From Panicum virgatum (Eukaryota; Streptophyta; Magnoliopsida; Poales; Poaceae), in the NCBI RefSeq assembly GCF_016808335.1, contig NC_053150.1, forward strand, positions 43,675,607 to 43,739,606: DNA of 64,000 nt, read 5' to 3'. Below, one piece after another: positions 55,258 through 64,000 of this stretch. The position numbers and the translations under genes were made by a program. A model generated the notes under the pieces. That model worked only from the letters and a program-made list of their open reading frames with translations, was not told the DNA's origin and ran no database searches. Every line of letters begins with the position of its first letter. Within the stretch, counting starts at the first letter, position 1.

Positions 55258-56298
55258 GCAAGTATAACACGAGCAACCTATCACTTTTAAATACATTTTC
55301 ATACTGCATTTTAATACTGTATGCCTATAAGGACTTTCCTAGCCACTTTATATCCTTTATATATACCTTTGGGTTGCATTTTGGTTAGTTGTGCTAGGTG
55401 CCGCGCTGTAACACACTCTGGTCCTTTTTAATTAATTTGATTAATGGTTTACTTAAACTTAATTCTGAGAGTGGCACTCTGTGCTTCGTGCTTGGGTGGC
55501 TCACGTCTCGTTAAAATATGGTTTTTGTAGAAACATGGTTTAGGGGGCCAGCACGGTGCTTAGTGCTTGGTTGGCCACTCTCCATAAGGACCGGTTCATA
55601 GAGCGACAACCTGGGACAACAGCGCTACCACAAGGCTAGAATGGGATAGACTTGGCGTAATAATTAGATCTTTTTGGTTTGGAGTAACTTACCTGCGGGG
55701 CAGGCGCGGTAAGCTTCTATGGCCCTCGTGCTGAGTGGCCTCGTCTGTGCTTCGTGTCTTGACGCCCACTAGACCTGCTCCATAGTCGCCGATCCACCCT
55801 CGCGGTTACTCCCTACCAACAAGATTCTTTGTAAAGGCCTCGTAGTGAGTCGCTAGTCATCTCACCTAAGGAAGTGTGATGAACCTCTACCGTAGCTCAC
55901 GACTTGTGGGTAAAGATGTGCAACCTCTGCAGAGTGTAAAACTGGTATACTAGCCATGCTCATGGTTATGAGCGGCCCAGATCCTCCTTTTGATTAGTGG
56001 GGTTATCTCCTTCCGACGAGGGGGGTGCCTCTCGGGGTTACCTTGGTGGCTTGGTTTTGGTTTGGTTCTCAGTAGTAGCATGATTAATTCTGATTAATTA
56101 CTATGTAACTGGGTTAATGGTAATTCATCAACTCGTAGTAAATAGCTTTAATAAAATTTTGCCAAGATTAAAAGCTAATGCAGTTTAGTCAGCCAACCTA
56201 GAGCCTCATAGTTTGTGCTATACTTGTTGAGTACAAGTTGTGTACTCACTCTTGCCTCTTCTCTACTTTTTCCTCTTGGATACGCTACTGCTGCTCAG

Positions 56299-56354
56299 TT
56301 CCTGCCGACACGAGGGAGTTCGTTCAGCGCTACCAGGACTACGAGGACTTCTAA
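56299..56354 (+). CDS. Putative last exon of the LTR mini-ORF, element H 5' LTR
   Basis: Acceptor CTGCTGCTCAG, then frame to REFVQRYQDYEDF and a stop (TAA, 56352-56354). B and C use TAG at the same place, so the stop is kept while the codon differs. Confidence 0.42.
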
Positions 56355-56617
56355 GCTTTCGTCTCCCAGTCGACGTCCCTGTGGCGCCCTGCTCAGCTTC
56401 GGAGAGATCTTTTTTCGTATTTATACTTCGCTTCCGCTGTATCAGACATTCTTGTCATTAATGTAATAAATAACATTCGTATTCGCTTTATTATATCTTT
56501 TTTTACGTGATATGTGCTATGATATACTATTCATTCTGTTGTATATACGTGTGACTTGATCCTGGTACGTATATGATTGCTCGGTTTATGTCCTTTTATA
56601 AACCTGGTGTTACAGAG

Positions 56618-56630
56618 TGGTATCAGAGCC
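56618..56630 (+). other. Primer binding site of element H
   Basis: TGGTATCAGAGCC three bases after the LTR. Confidence 0.93.
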
Positions 56631-57186
56631 ATATCGACTGTAGGACGAAGCCTAGATAGAACTGGTCGAGTTTTAGGACTTCTTCTCTCCAATCCTTGCC
56701 TGCTGAAACTATTTTACTATTATACCCCTTGAATTCTATGACTTTTACCCTTCTTGCCTTGATTTCTCTCTCTGAAGAATAGTTTTCGTAGATTTTGGCC
56801 TGAATCAGTCATCTGACCACCATGAGTATTAGCTAGGTGACCCTTTTATAATAATATGATAGCACGTTCTGCGACGCGTTGTGTTAGTCGAGTCGGATGT
56901 TAAACTCGGCTAAGTCGTGAAAATTGTCTGCTTATTATTATGCTACATGTTTGATTTGGATTTTTGAATGATTGCATAGCTTAGTAGTTTAAATTTGTTT
57001 AAAGAAAATCACTCTTATGCTAAAGTTAACTAATTAATAAAATGAGTTAGATCGTTGGGGGTAAAACAGTCCACTCTATCCTGTCTACTTTATCATGGCT
57101 GAGTCTTTTTCCGCAAAGAGTTATCATATCCATCTGAATTTATTCCTGCAATATCCTTACTCGTGAAATCTTTTGTCCAAAATCAG
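56631..57186 (+). other. Untranslated leader of element H
   Basis: Close match to the B leader; ends TTTTGTCCAAAATCAG directly before the gag ATG. No gene. Confidence 0.8.
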
Positions 57187-58410
57187 ATGGTGAACACCAG
57201 GCGTGGTTCTGACCAGCAAGGGCAGAACAACCAGGGTCAGAACACCTAGGGGACCGGGATCCCGATGCCTCCGCCTTTGACTCCGGAGCAGTACTTCCAG
57301 CTCCAGATGCAGATGATGGCTACCCTGAACAACACGGTTTAGGCTCTTCAGCAGGCTCACACTCAGCCTCCGCCTCCTCCACCACAGCAGCCTCGCGACA
57401 GGCGTGCCGAGTTCCTGAGGGGTCACCCGCCAACGTTTTCTCACACGTCCGACCCTCTTCAGGCTGACGACTGGCTCCGTGCAGTGGAGCGCCAGCTGGA
57501 CATCGCCCAGTGAGATGATCATCAGCGCGTCTTGTACACAGCAGGACAGCTGCGAGGGGCAGCTTTGGACTGGTGGGAGTCCCACCCAGTTCAGGACCGC
57601 GAGGCTCTCACTTGGCTCCAGTTCCGGGAGCGGTTCCGCAGTCACAACGTCCCCGCGGGCGTTATGAAGACGAAGCAGAAGGAGTTCCTTGCACTGAAGC
57701 AGGTAATCTTAAATATAATCATTCAGCGATTTCTTTGAGCTAATGCCCCTTGTTCTATCCTTATGAATCTTGAGTTAATCTTTTGATATCTATCTGTCTT
57801 TGTCACTTCAGGGGACTATGTCGGTCACGGAGTATCGTGATCACTTTCTACAGCTTGCTCGCTACGCCCCTGCCGATGTTGCGGATGACCGCAAGAAGCA
57901 GGAGCACTTCATGGAGGGCCTTGAAGACTACCTCAAGTACGCGCTGCTCAACCTCCGCTTCGACGACTTCAACCATCTGGTTGACAGCGCGCTCAACACT
58001 GAGCGCAAGCACTTGGAGATGGAGGACAAGAAGAGGAAGATTGTCCCCGTTGCTTCCGGCAGCAACACTCATCCTCGCCTCCAGCAGCCTCAGCAGTACC
58101 AGCAGCCTCAGTACCGGCCTCCTCAGCAGTACCAGCAGAGGCCACCACAGCAGTACCCGCCTCGACAGTAGCAGCAGGCGGGCAGGGCCAGAGGTTACCG
58201 GCACCTCCGGCTCGTACTGCTCCACCAGCTCCGCCAGCACCGCAGGCTCCATGGCAGGCAGCTCCTCCTGCCGGACAGCAGGCTCAGGGACCCCCTCGCA
58301 CCTGCTTTCACTGCGGCCAGTCGGGGCACTATGCCAACGCTTGCCCCCGGAAGGCGCAGGCGGGACAGCAGGGGCGCCCAGCTCAGCCCAGGGCGCCACT
58401 TCAGGGTAGA
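57187..58410 (+). pseudogene. gag: Element H gag, broken, with an intron-like insertion
   Basis: Aligns with the B Gag. It has in-frame TAG (57247-57249), TAG (57340-57342) and TGA (57511-57513). A 109-bp GT-AG insert (57703-57811) is precisely absent from B. A TAG (58169-58171) and a one-base loss near 58185 follow. The capsid core ALDWWESH and the zinc knuckle [14 protein letters not shown] (58306-58347) are recognisable. Removing the insert restores the B-like frame through the capsid domain. Gag cannot be made from this copy. Confidence 0.88.
57703..57811 (+). other. Putative spliceosomal intron in element H gag (109 bp)
   Basis: Borders read AAGCAG|GTAATC and a pyrimidine-rich TTTGTCACTTCAG|GGGACT. 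The AT/T-rich insert, not a multiple of three and containing stops, sits between codons (phase 0). The same position in B reads straight through AAGCAGGGGACT. It lacks a target duplication or terminal repeats, unlike a transposon. Confidence 0.75.
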
Positions 58411-61400
58411 GTGAACCACGTGACGACCGAGTCAACGGCCGAGGCTCCCAACGTGGTTATTGGTACGTTCATGGTTAATTCATATCCAGTTACAGTGCTT
58501 TTCGATACTGGTGCTACGCATTCCTTCATTACTCAGTCTTTTGTTGAGCATCATGGTATTCATACTAGCACATTAAAGAGGTGCATGTTAGTATCTTCAC
58601 CGGGAGGACAGTTGAGGTCTCACACTTACTGCCCGAGAGTCAGTGTTTCCTTGAGGGGAGTAGAGTTCTGTACTGATCTGATGGTGCTAGACACCAAGGG
58701 CATTGATGTCATTCTGGGAATGGAGACTCTGGCCAAGTGGGGAGTCCGGATAGATTGTGCTCAGAGAACAGTCTTGCTATCAGCTTCCAGTGGCCAAGAG
58801 GTTGTTATCAGTGCAGTGGAGCCTTCGGGATTTCTTCATCAGATGGAGGCTAGACCCACGGACGGTATTCTCGTGGTGTCTGAATTCCCGGATGTCTTTC
58901 CGGATGATCTGCCAGGTATGCCGCCTGAACGCGCCATTGAGTTTTGTATTGATCTCTTGCCTGACACAGCTCCTATTGCAAAGCGGCCCTACCGTATGGC
59001 ACCTATAGAGCATGAGGAAGTCAAGAAGACTATTGATGAGTTGCTAGCCAAGGGCTATATCCGTCGCAGCTTCTCTCCTTGGGCTTTTCCATTATTGCTG
59101 GTAGATAAGAAGGATGGCTCGAAGAGGATGTGTGTGGATTATCGGGAGCTGAATGCAGTCACTATCAAGAACAAGCATCCACTGCCCCGTATTGAGGATC
59201 TCTTCGATCTGCTTCGAGGTGCTCGTATATTCTCGAAGATTGATCTTCGTTCGGGTTATTTTCAACTGAGGATCCGTCCTAGGGATATTCCGAAGACGGC
59301 ATTCACCTGCAAGTACGGGCTATATGAGTATACAGTCATGTCCTTTGGCTTGACTAATGCCCTGGCTTTCTTCATGCATCTGATGAACATGGTCTTCATG
59401 GATTATCTGGATGTCTTCGTGGTGATCTTCATTGATAATATTCTGATCTTCTCCAAGACAGAAGAAGAGCATGAGGAGCATCTGAGACTTGTATTGCAGA
59501 GATTGAGAGAGCATCAGTTGTATGCCAAGTTCAGCAAGTGCGAGTTCTGGATTGACGAGGTTCCATTCATCGGTCATGTTATCTCTCAGGGAGGCATTGC
59601 TGTTGATCCGAGCAAGGTGAAGGATGTGCTAGAGTGGGAGACACCGCAGACAGTAAAGGAAGTCAGATCATTCTTGGGCTTAGCTGGATATTATCGGAGG
59701 TTCATTGAGAATTTCTCCAAGATCGCGAAGCCTTTGACTTCCTTGCTAGAGAAGAATGTGGCATTCATATGGACTGATGAGCGTCAGAAGGCCTTCAAGG
59801 AGCTGAAGAAAAGGTTGATTACGGCACCAGTCCTGACTCTGCCAGACCAGACCAAGAGGTTCACGGTATATTGTTATGCTTCGAAGGATGGTCTTGGGTG
59901 TGTTCTGATGCAGGAAGGCAGAGTGATTGCTTATGCTTCACGGCAGCTACGCCGGCATGAGCTGAACTATCCTACTCATGATCTTGAATTAGCCGTAGTT
60001 GTGCATGCTCTGAAGATTTGGAGGCACTACTTCTATGGGCAGCGGTGTGATATCTACACTGATCACAAGAGCCTCAAGTACATTTTCACGCAGAATGAGC
60101 TGAACATGCGGCAGAGAAGATGGCTAGAGTTAGTCAAGGACTATGACCTGGAGATACACTATCATCCGGGCAAGGCCAATGTTGTAGCAGATGCTTTGAG
60201 CAGGAGAAGTAATGTCAACATGGCCGTGGCTTTCCAGATGCCTCCAGAGTTATGTGAGGAGTTCGAGCAGTTGAGTCTGGGCTTCTTGCATCATACTTCC
60301 AGTGCAACATTTGAGGCAGTACCGACTCTAGAGTCAGAGATCAGGCAGCATCAGAAAGATGATGAGAAGCTGCAGGAGATCTGTGAGTTGCTCAAGAAGG
60401 GCAAGGCTTCTCATTTCAGAGAGGATGATCAGGGTACCTTGTGGTACAAGAACCGGATCTGTGTGCCAGATATGAAGGATCTCCGGAAGTTGATTCTGAG
60501 TGAGGCCCATGATACAACATACTCTATTCATCCGGGCAGCACGAAGATGTATTATGATCTGAAGGAACGTTTCTGGTGGTATGGTATGAAGCATTCAGTG
60601 GCAGAGTATGTGGCTATTTGTGACACCTGTCAGCGTGTCAAGGCTGAACATCAGAGGCCAGCAGGTCTGTTACAGCCTTTGAAGATTCCAGAGTGGAAAT
60701 GGGAGGAAATCACTATGGACTTCATTGTTGGATTGCCTCGTACTCAGAAGGGGTACAACTCCATATGGGTAGTAGTGGATCGTCTGACGAAGGTTGCTCA
60801 CTTCATTCCAGTGAACACTACTTACTCCGGTGCTAGACTTGCAGAGTTGTACATCTCTCGGATTGTCTGCTTGCATGGTGTGCCCAAGAAGATCATATCT
60901 GACAGAGGGTCTCAGTTCACTTCTCGATTTTGGGAGCAGCTCCATGATTCACTGGATACGAAGCTGCGATTCAGTACGGCTTATCACCCTCAGACAGATG
61001 GGCAGACGGAGAGAACCAACCAAGTGTTGGAGGATATGCTGAGAGCTTGTGCCATTCAGTACGGTACTAGTTGGGATAAGTGCCTGTCTTATGCTGAGTT
61101 CTCATATAACAACAGCTATCAGGCCAGTCTGAAGAAGTCCCCCTTTGAGGCATTGTATGGCAGGAAGTGCAGGACTCCTCTCTATTGGGATCAGATTGGT
61201 GAGAAGCAGCTCTTTGGCCCTGAGATCATAGATGATGCAGAGCAGATGGTTCAGGCTGTGCGGGAAAATCTGAGGATTGCACAGAGCAGACAAAAGAGCT
61301 ATGCAGATGGCAAACGGAGAGACCTGACTTTCAGTGTTGGTGATTATGTGTATCTGAAGGTATCTCCGATGAGAGGAATCCGCAGATTTAATGTCAAGGG

Positions 61401-61767
61401 GAAGTTAGCACCTCGGTATGTGGGGCCATTCAAGGTGCTAGAGAGGAAAGGCGAAGTTGCTTATCGCCTGGAGTTGCCCACCAGCCTCTCGGGAGTTCAT
61501 GATGTCTTCCATATATCTCAGTTGAAGAGGTGTCTGCGAGTACCCGAGGAGCAGGCACCACTGGATGGAGTAAATGTGCAGGAAGATCTGACTTATACTG
61601 AGCATCCGGTGAAGATTCTGGAGACATCAGAAAGGGTTACTCGGAACAAGCGCATCAAGATGTGCAGAGTTCAGTGGAGTCACCACAGTGAAGCTGAGGC
61701 TACATGGGAGCGAGAAGATGAGTTGAAGAAGACATATCCAGATCTCTTTGCTAGCCAGCCCAGCTAA
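58411..61767 (+). CDS. pol: Element H pol polyprotein ORF, catalytic residues lost
   Basis: An open frame of 1118 codons, in frame with the zinc knuckle upstream. It has protease with DTGATHSF and ILGMETL (complete, unlike B), RT, RNase H, integrase ([26 protein letters not shown]) and a chromodomain-like tail. The RT box reads FIDN (Asn at 59437-59439) instead of FIDD. The first RNase H aspartate is Tyr (VYCYAS, 59875-59877). A conserved LTNAPAFF is [10 protein letters not shown] and RNase H should therefore be inactive although the frame is open. The listed start is a GTG within the frame, not a true initiation site. Confidence 0.9.
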   Translation: MNHVTTESTAEAPNVVIGTFMVNSYPVTVLFDTGATHSFITQSFVEHHGIHTSTLKRCMLVSSPGGQLRSHTYCPRVSVSLRGVEFCTDLMVLDTKGIDVILGMETLAKWGVRIDCAQRTVLLSASSGQEVVISAVEPSGFLHQMEARPTDGILVVSEFPDVFPDDLPGMPPERAIEFCIDLLPDTAPIAKRPYRMAPIEHEEVKKTIDELLAKGYIRRSFSPWAFPLLLVDKKDGSKRMCVDYRELNAVTIKNKHPLPRIEDLFDLLRGARIFSKIDLRSGYFQLRIRPRDIPKTAFTCKYGLYEYTVMSFGLTNALAFFMHLMNMVFMDYLDVFVVIFIDNILIFSKTEEEHEEHLRLVLQRLREHQLYAKFSKCEFWIDEVPFIGHVISQGGIAVDPSKVKDVLEWETPQTVKEVRSFLGLAGYYRRFIENFSKIAKPLTSLLEKNVAFIWTDERQKAFKELKKRLITAPVLTLPDQTKRFTVYCYASKDGLGCVLMQEGRVIAYASRQLRRHELNYPTHDLELAVVVHALKIWRHYFYGQRCDIYTDHKSLKYIFTQNELNMRQRRWLELVKDYDLEIHYHPGKANVVADALSRRSNVNMAVAFQMPPELCEEFEQLSLGFLHHTSSATFEAVPTLESEIRQHQKDDEKLQEICELLKKGKASHFREDDQGTLWYKNRICVPDMKDLRKLILSEAHDTTYSIHPGSTKMYYDLKERFWWYGMKHSVAEYVAICDTCQRVKAEHQRPAGLLQPLKIPEWKWEEITMDFIVGLPRTQKGYNSIWVVVDRLTKVAHFIPVNTTYSGARLAELYISRIVCLHGVPKKIISDRGSQFTSRFWEQLHDSLDTKLRFSTAYHPQTDGQTERTNQVLEDMLRACAIQYGTSWDKCLSYAEFSYNNSYQASLKKSPFEALYGRKCRTPLYWDQIGEKQLFGPEIIDDAEQMVQAVRENLRIAQSRQKSYADGKRRDLTFSVGDYVYLKVSPMRGIRRFNVKGKLAPRYVGPFKVLERKGEVAYRLELPTSLSGVHDVFHISQLKRCLRVPEEQAPLDGVNVQEDLTYTEHPVKILETSERVTRNKRIKMCRVQWSHHSEAEATWEREDELKKTYPDLFASQPS

Positions 61768-61803
61768 ATCTCGGGGACGAGATTTCATTAAGGGGGTAGG
61801 GTC
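61766..61803 (+). promoter_or_regulatory. Element H pre-PPT hairpin and polypurine tract
   Basis: Hairpin AAATCTCG-GGGA-CGAGATTT (61766-61785) overlapping the stop, then TTAAGGGGGTAGGGTC before the LTR. Confidence 0.8.
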
Positions 61804-64000
61804 TGCAACACCCTAATTTAAATTCCAGCATTTATTAATAAATTTAAATGGCTTTAATTAATTTTTCTAATGTTTATTGTGATAGACTTGCATTTAATCT
61901 AGAATTTTGTTCCTTAAGTAATTAAAATTTTGTCTAAGGTTAAAACTTTGTTGTTGCATTCATGCTGGTGCACATTTTGTTTAATTTGTTTAAATGCTTG
62001 AGTGAATTCAAATTCAAATTTGGATTCATTTGGGTTAAGTTTGTTTGAATTATAAATAGAAAAGGAGCCCAAACCCTAGAGCTAGCCCAGCCCAAAACCC
62101 CACAGCCTCAACCCAGCACACCGCGGCCCAACGGCCCACACCAGCCCAGCGCGGGCTCATTCTCTCCCCTGCGGCCCACAGCAGCAAGCGCCCGGCCCAG
62201 TCCAGCGCTCCGCTCCACCCAGGCCTACTTCGCGCCGCAGCCAGCGCTTCACGCCCCGCAGCCCGGCCTGCCTCGCGTCGCTCTCCCCGCTCAGCCCGCG
62301 CCGCGCGCGTGCGTCCCCGACCGACAAGGCGGGCCAACCTGTCAGCCACTCCGCCCGCGCCACGCGCGTTCCGCCCGGGCCCGCATGGTGGTCCCGTCCC
62401 CTTCCTCCGCCTTCCCCGCGCTGCAACGGCCGTGCCGTGTCTCCCTGCGATCCCCGCCGTGATTCCGCCCGGGCTCGCACGCCGAAACCCCCGGACCCCT
62501 CCTATAATTGGCCCCTGGCCCTCTCCAGCACCCCACATCCACCCACGCGCCGCCGTAAACCCTAACAGCCGCCTCCACCAGCCCGCCCCACGCCGCTCCT
62601 CTGCCGCGGCCATGCCGCCCCGTTGCTCCAGAGCCCCGGCCAAACGGCGCGATAGCTCCGCCTCGACGCCTGGAAACTCCCCGTAGTCTCCTTGCTCGAC
62701 CTCGACCGGCGCAGCGCTGTAATTCCACCCCGACTCGCCGAGCTCCGCCGCCGCAGGTGAGGCCGCCTCCGAGCAATAGCTCGCCTCCGGTGACGCTCTG
62801 GCCCTCCTGACCCCATGTCCGCCTCCGCAGCACCTCCCGGAGTCAGCCCGTGGGTCCAGGACGCAGGAACCGCACGTTTTCGACCGCGCCACCACCTCCG
62901 ACTGGCCGTCTCCGCTCGACCTCGCCGGCGACCCCCTTCCGCGTCACGCTCCGCCCGTTCCAAGACTCGGTGAGGACATCCCCCGCCCGCGCTCCCTTTT
63001 TGGCATGTTAGCGTAACCCGTAGCCCTTGGCATCGCCTTGAGCACTCGCTCCGGCGAGCGTCTTCGCCGCAGCGCCGCCCCTCGCCGTGGCGAGCCACGC
63101 ACAGCCCCTAATCGGCCGTTCTGAGTGCCTAGGTGGATTAGCCGCGCCGCACACAAGCTCCACGGCCAAACCGCATCCCAATATACCACCTGTAGCACCC
63201 AGGCCGCCCTATCCGACGAGCTCCCGGCGAAGCGCCGCCGCGGGGACTCAAGTCCGGCGAGTTCCGCCGTCGCCCGCGCTCCCCTTTGCCCTGGACCGCC
63301 AGATCCGGACGCAGCGGTCCACATTAGATCAGCCCACCGCTTCGCTCCCAACCACTAGATCAAGATCCGACGGCCTTAATTCGCGCGTACCCCTTCGGGC
63401 TGCCATTTTTGCTAAAGAGACCCCGTAGTTCTCTGAAATAAACCCGCCGTCCCTAGTAGTTCAAAAGTATTTCCAAATCCGCCCCTGATTTTATCGTTTT
63501 GGCCCCTGAGCTTTTCCCTATTAGAACCCGCCGTCCAGGCCTGCCATTTTTGCACGTTAGACCCTGGAACTAAGGTTTATTTACGTTTAGGCCCTCGGTT
63601 TTTGCGGAAAACCCCCTGGAACTTAGTTTTTCTCGCAGATAAGCCCCTAGAACTTCTTTTTGGCCTAGAATACGCGTTTTAGCTCCGTTTTAAGCGTTCT
63701 TTATGTCCACGCGATCGTTGTAACGCGTAGAATAGTTTTAGACTAGTTTAGTGTGCTGTTTTTATATGTTGATGTACTGTTTCTTAGTTTTTGTTAGTGT
63801 TTGCTTGTATGCTTATTGTTGTGCCTCGTTTTGGCCATGTGTTCGTGAGTAGACGCTGAGTTACCGGAGGAGCCCCAGTACCAGTACCAGGAGCAGCCGT
63901 CTTCCGAGCACTTTGAGCAGCAGCAGGAGCAGTACGAGGAAGGCATGTATAACACGAGCAACCTATCACTTTTAAATACATTTTCATACTGCATTTTAAT
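61804..64000 (+). repeat. 3' LTR of element H (first 2197 bp, runs off window)
   Basis: Starts TGCAACACCC (T to C at base 3 of the LTR). It contains about 115 bases (around 63158-63275) missing from the 5' LTR, bounded by GCTCC, and lacks two short segments the 5' LTR has. Confidence 0.93.
63853..63942 (+). CDS. Putative acidic exon of the LTR mini-ORF, element H 3' LTR
   Basis: Same 90-base exon as 55168-55257. Its donor reads GGCATGT rather than GGCAAGT, a change at intron position 4. The last exon is beyond the window. Confidence 0.4.

Larger units (their letters stand above)
53224..56614 (+). repeat. 5' LTR of element H (3391 bp)
   Basis: Starts TGTAACACCC and ends GGTGTTACA. GC-rich core at about 53480-54700 with donor-like CAG|GTGAGG (54192/54193) and CTCG|GTGAGG (54405/54406). 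Relative to the 3' LTR it lacks about 115 bases near 54595. Confidence 0.93.
53224..64000 (+). mobile_element. Element H: Tekay-type Ty3/gypsy chromovirus, 3' LTR incomplete in window
   Basis: 5' LTR 53224-56614, PBS, leader, broken gag with an intron-like insert, pol ORF, PPT and 3' LTR from 61804. It is a close relative of B in leader and pol but older: its LTRs differ by scattered substitutions, small indels and one ~115-bp indel. The left flank is ATCTA (53219-53223); the right target copy is outside. Confidence 0.93.

Overview
The window looks like repeat-rich nuclear DNA of a grass (Poaceae). The basis is large-LTR chromovirus Ty3/gypsy elements of Tekay/Del type, a Sirevirus-type Ty1/copia element, a CACTA (En/Spm) transposon with TTTTGTCCCGGG subterminal repeats, and GC-rich, CpG-dense LTR cores. 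I see no rRNA, tRNA, CRISPR or bacterial-style gene. The only candidate host gene is one putative exon at about 43338-43471 (minus). I cannot name the species.

Layout: 1-5194 is the 5' end of a minus-strand gypsy element A (leader, PBS and a 4.1 kb LTR). 5195-23990 is a deleted gypsy element C (plus), with A nested in its 5' LTR. A complete, young gypsy element B (10811-22768, target duplication GTATC) is nested in its protease region. 23991-25491 is a piece of a minus-strand LTR (element D) into which C inserted. D sits in the internal region of a decayed gypsy element E (25492-34314, plus; acidic frame, extra orf0, gag, pol, 3' LTR). E sits in the 3' LTR of a minus-strand, gag-only Sirevirus F (34315-43337). 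F also carries a 4.2 kb solo LTR G (34482-38723, TTACA duplication). F borders the possible host exon. 44670 to about 52190 is a decayed CACTA element whose first gene is split by a 1.46 kb solo LTR, I (46174-47631, GTCAC duplication). 52191-53223 is GC-rich, then AT-rich and tandem-repeat DNA. 53224-64000 is a second Tekay-type element H, whose 3' LTR runs off the window.

Only B has an uninterrupted gag-pol frame (1470 codons), and even it lacks 16 codons of protease. H has a complete pol frame but has lost catalytic aspartates in RT and RNase H. C, E, F and the CACTA are defective.

The most interesting signal is shared by the LTRs of A, B, C, E, G and H. Each contains what looks like a spliced, acidic E/Q/D/Y-rich mini-ORF. 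It consists of an internal exon whose length is a multiple of three with phase-1 borders, an intron of about 0.9-1.2 kb (usually starting GCAAG, a GC-AG intron), and a short last exon with an in-frame stop. A small hairpin with base-pair-compensating changes sits just before the last exon in most copies. The elements also share a covarying hairpin beside the polypurine tract and a CAG|ATG splice-acceptor-like gag start. H has a precise 109-bp intron in gag that B lacks. The splice structures are inferred from sequence only.
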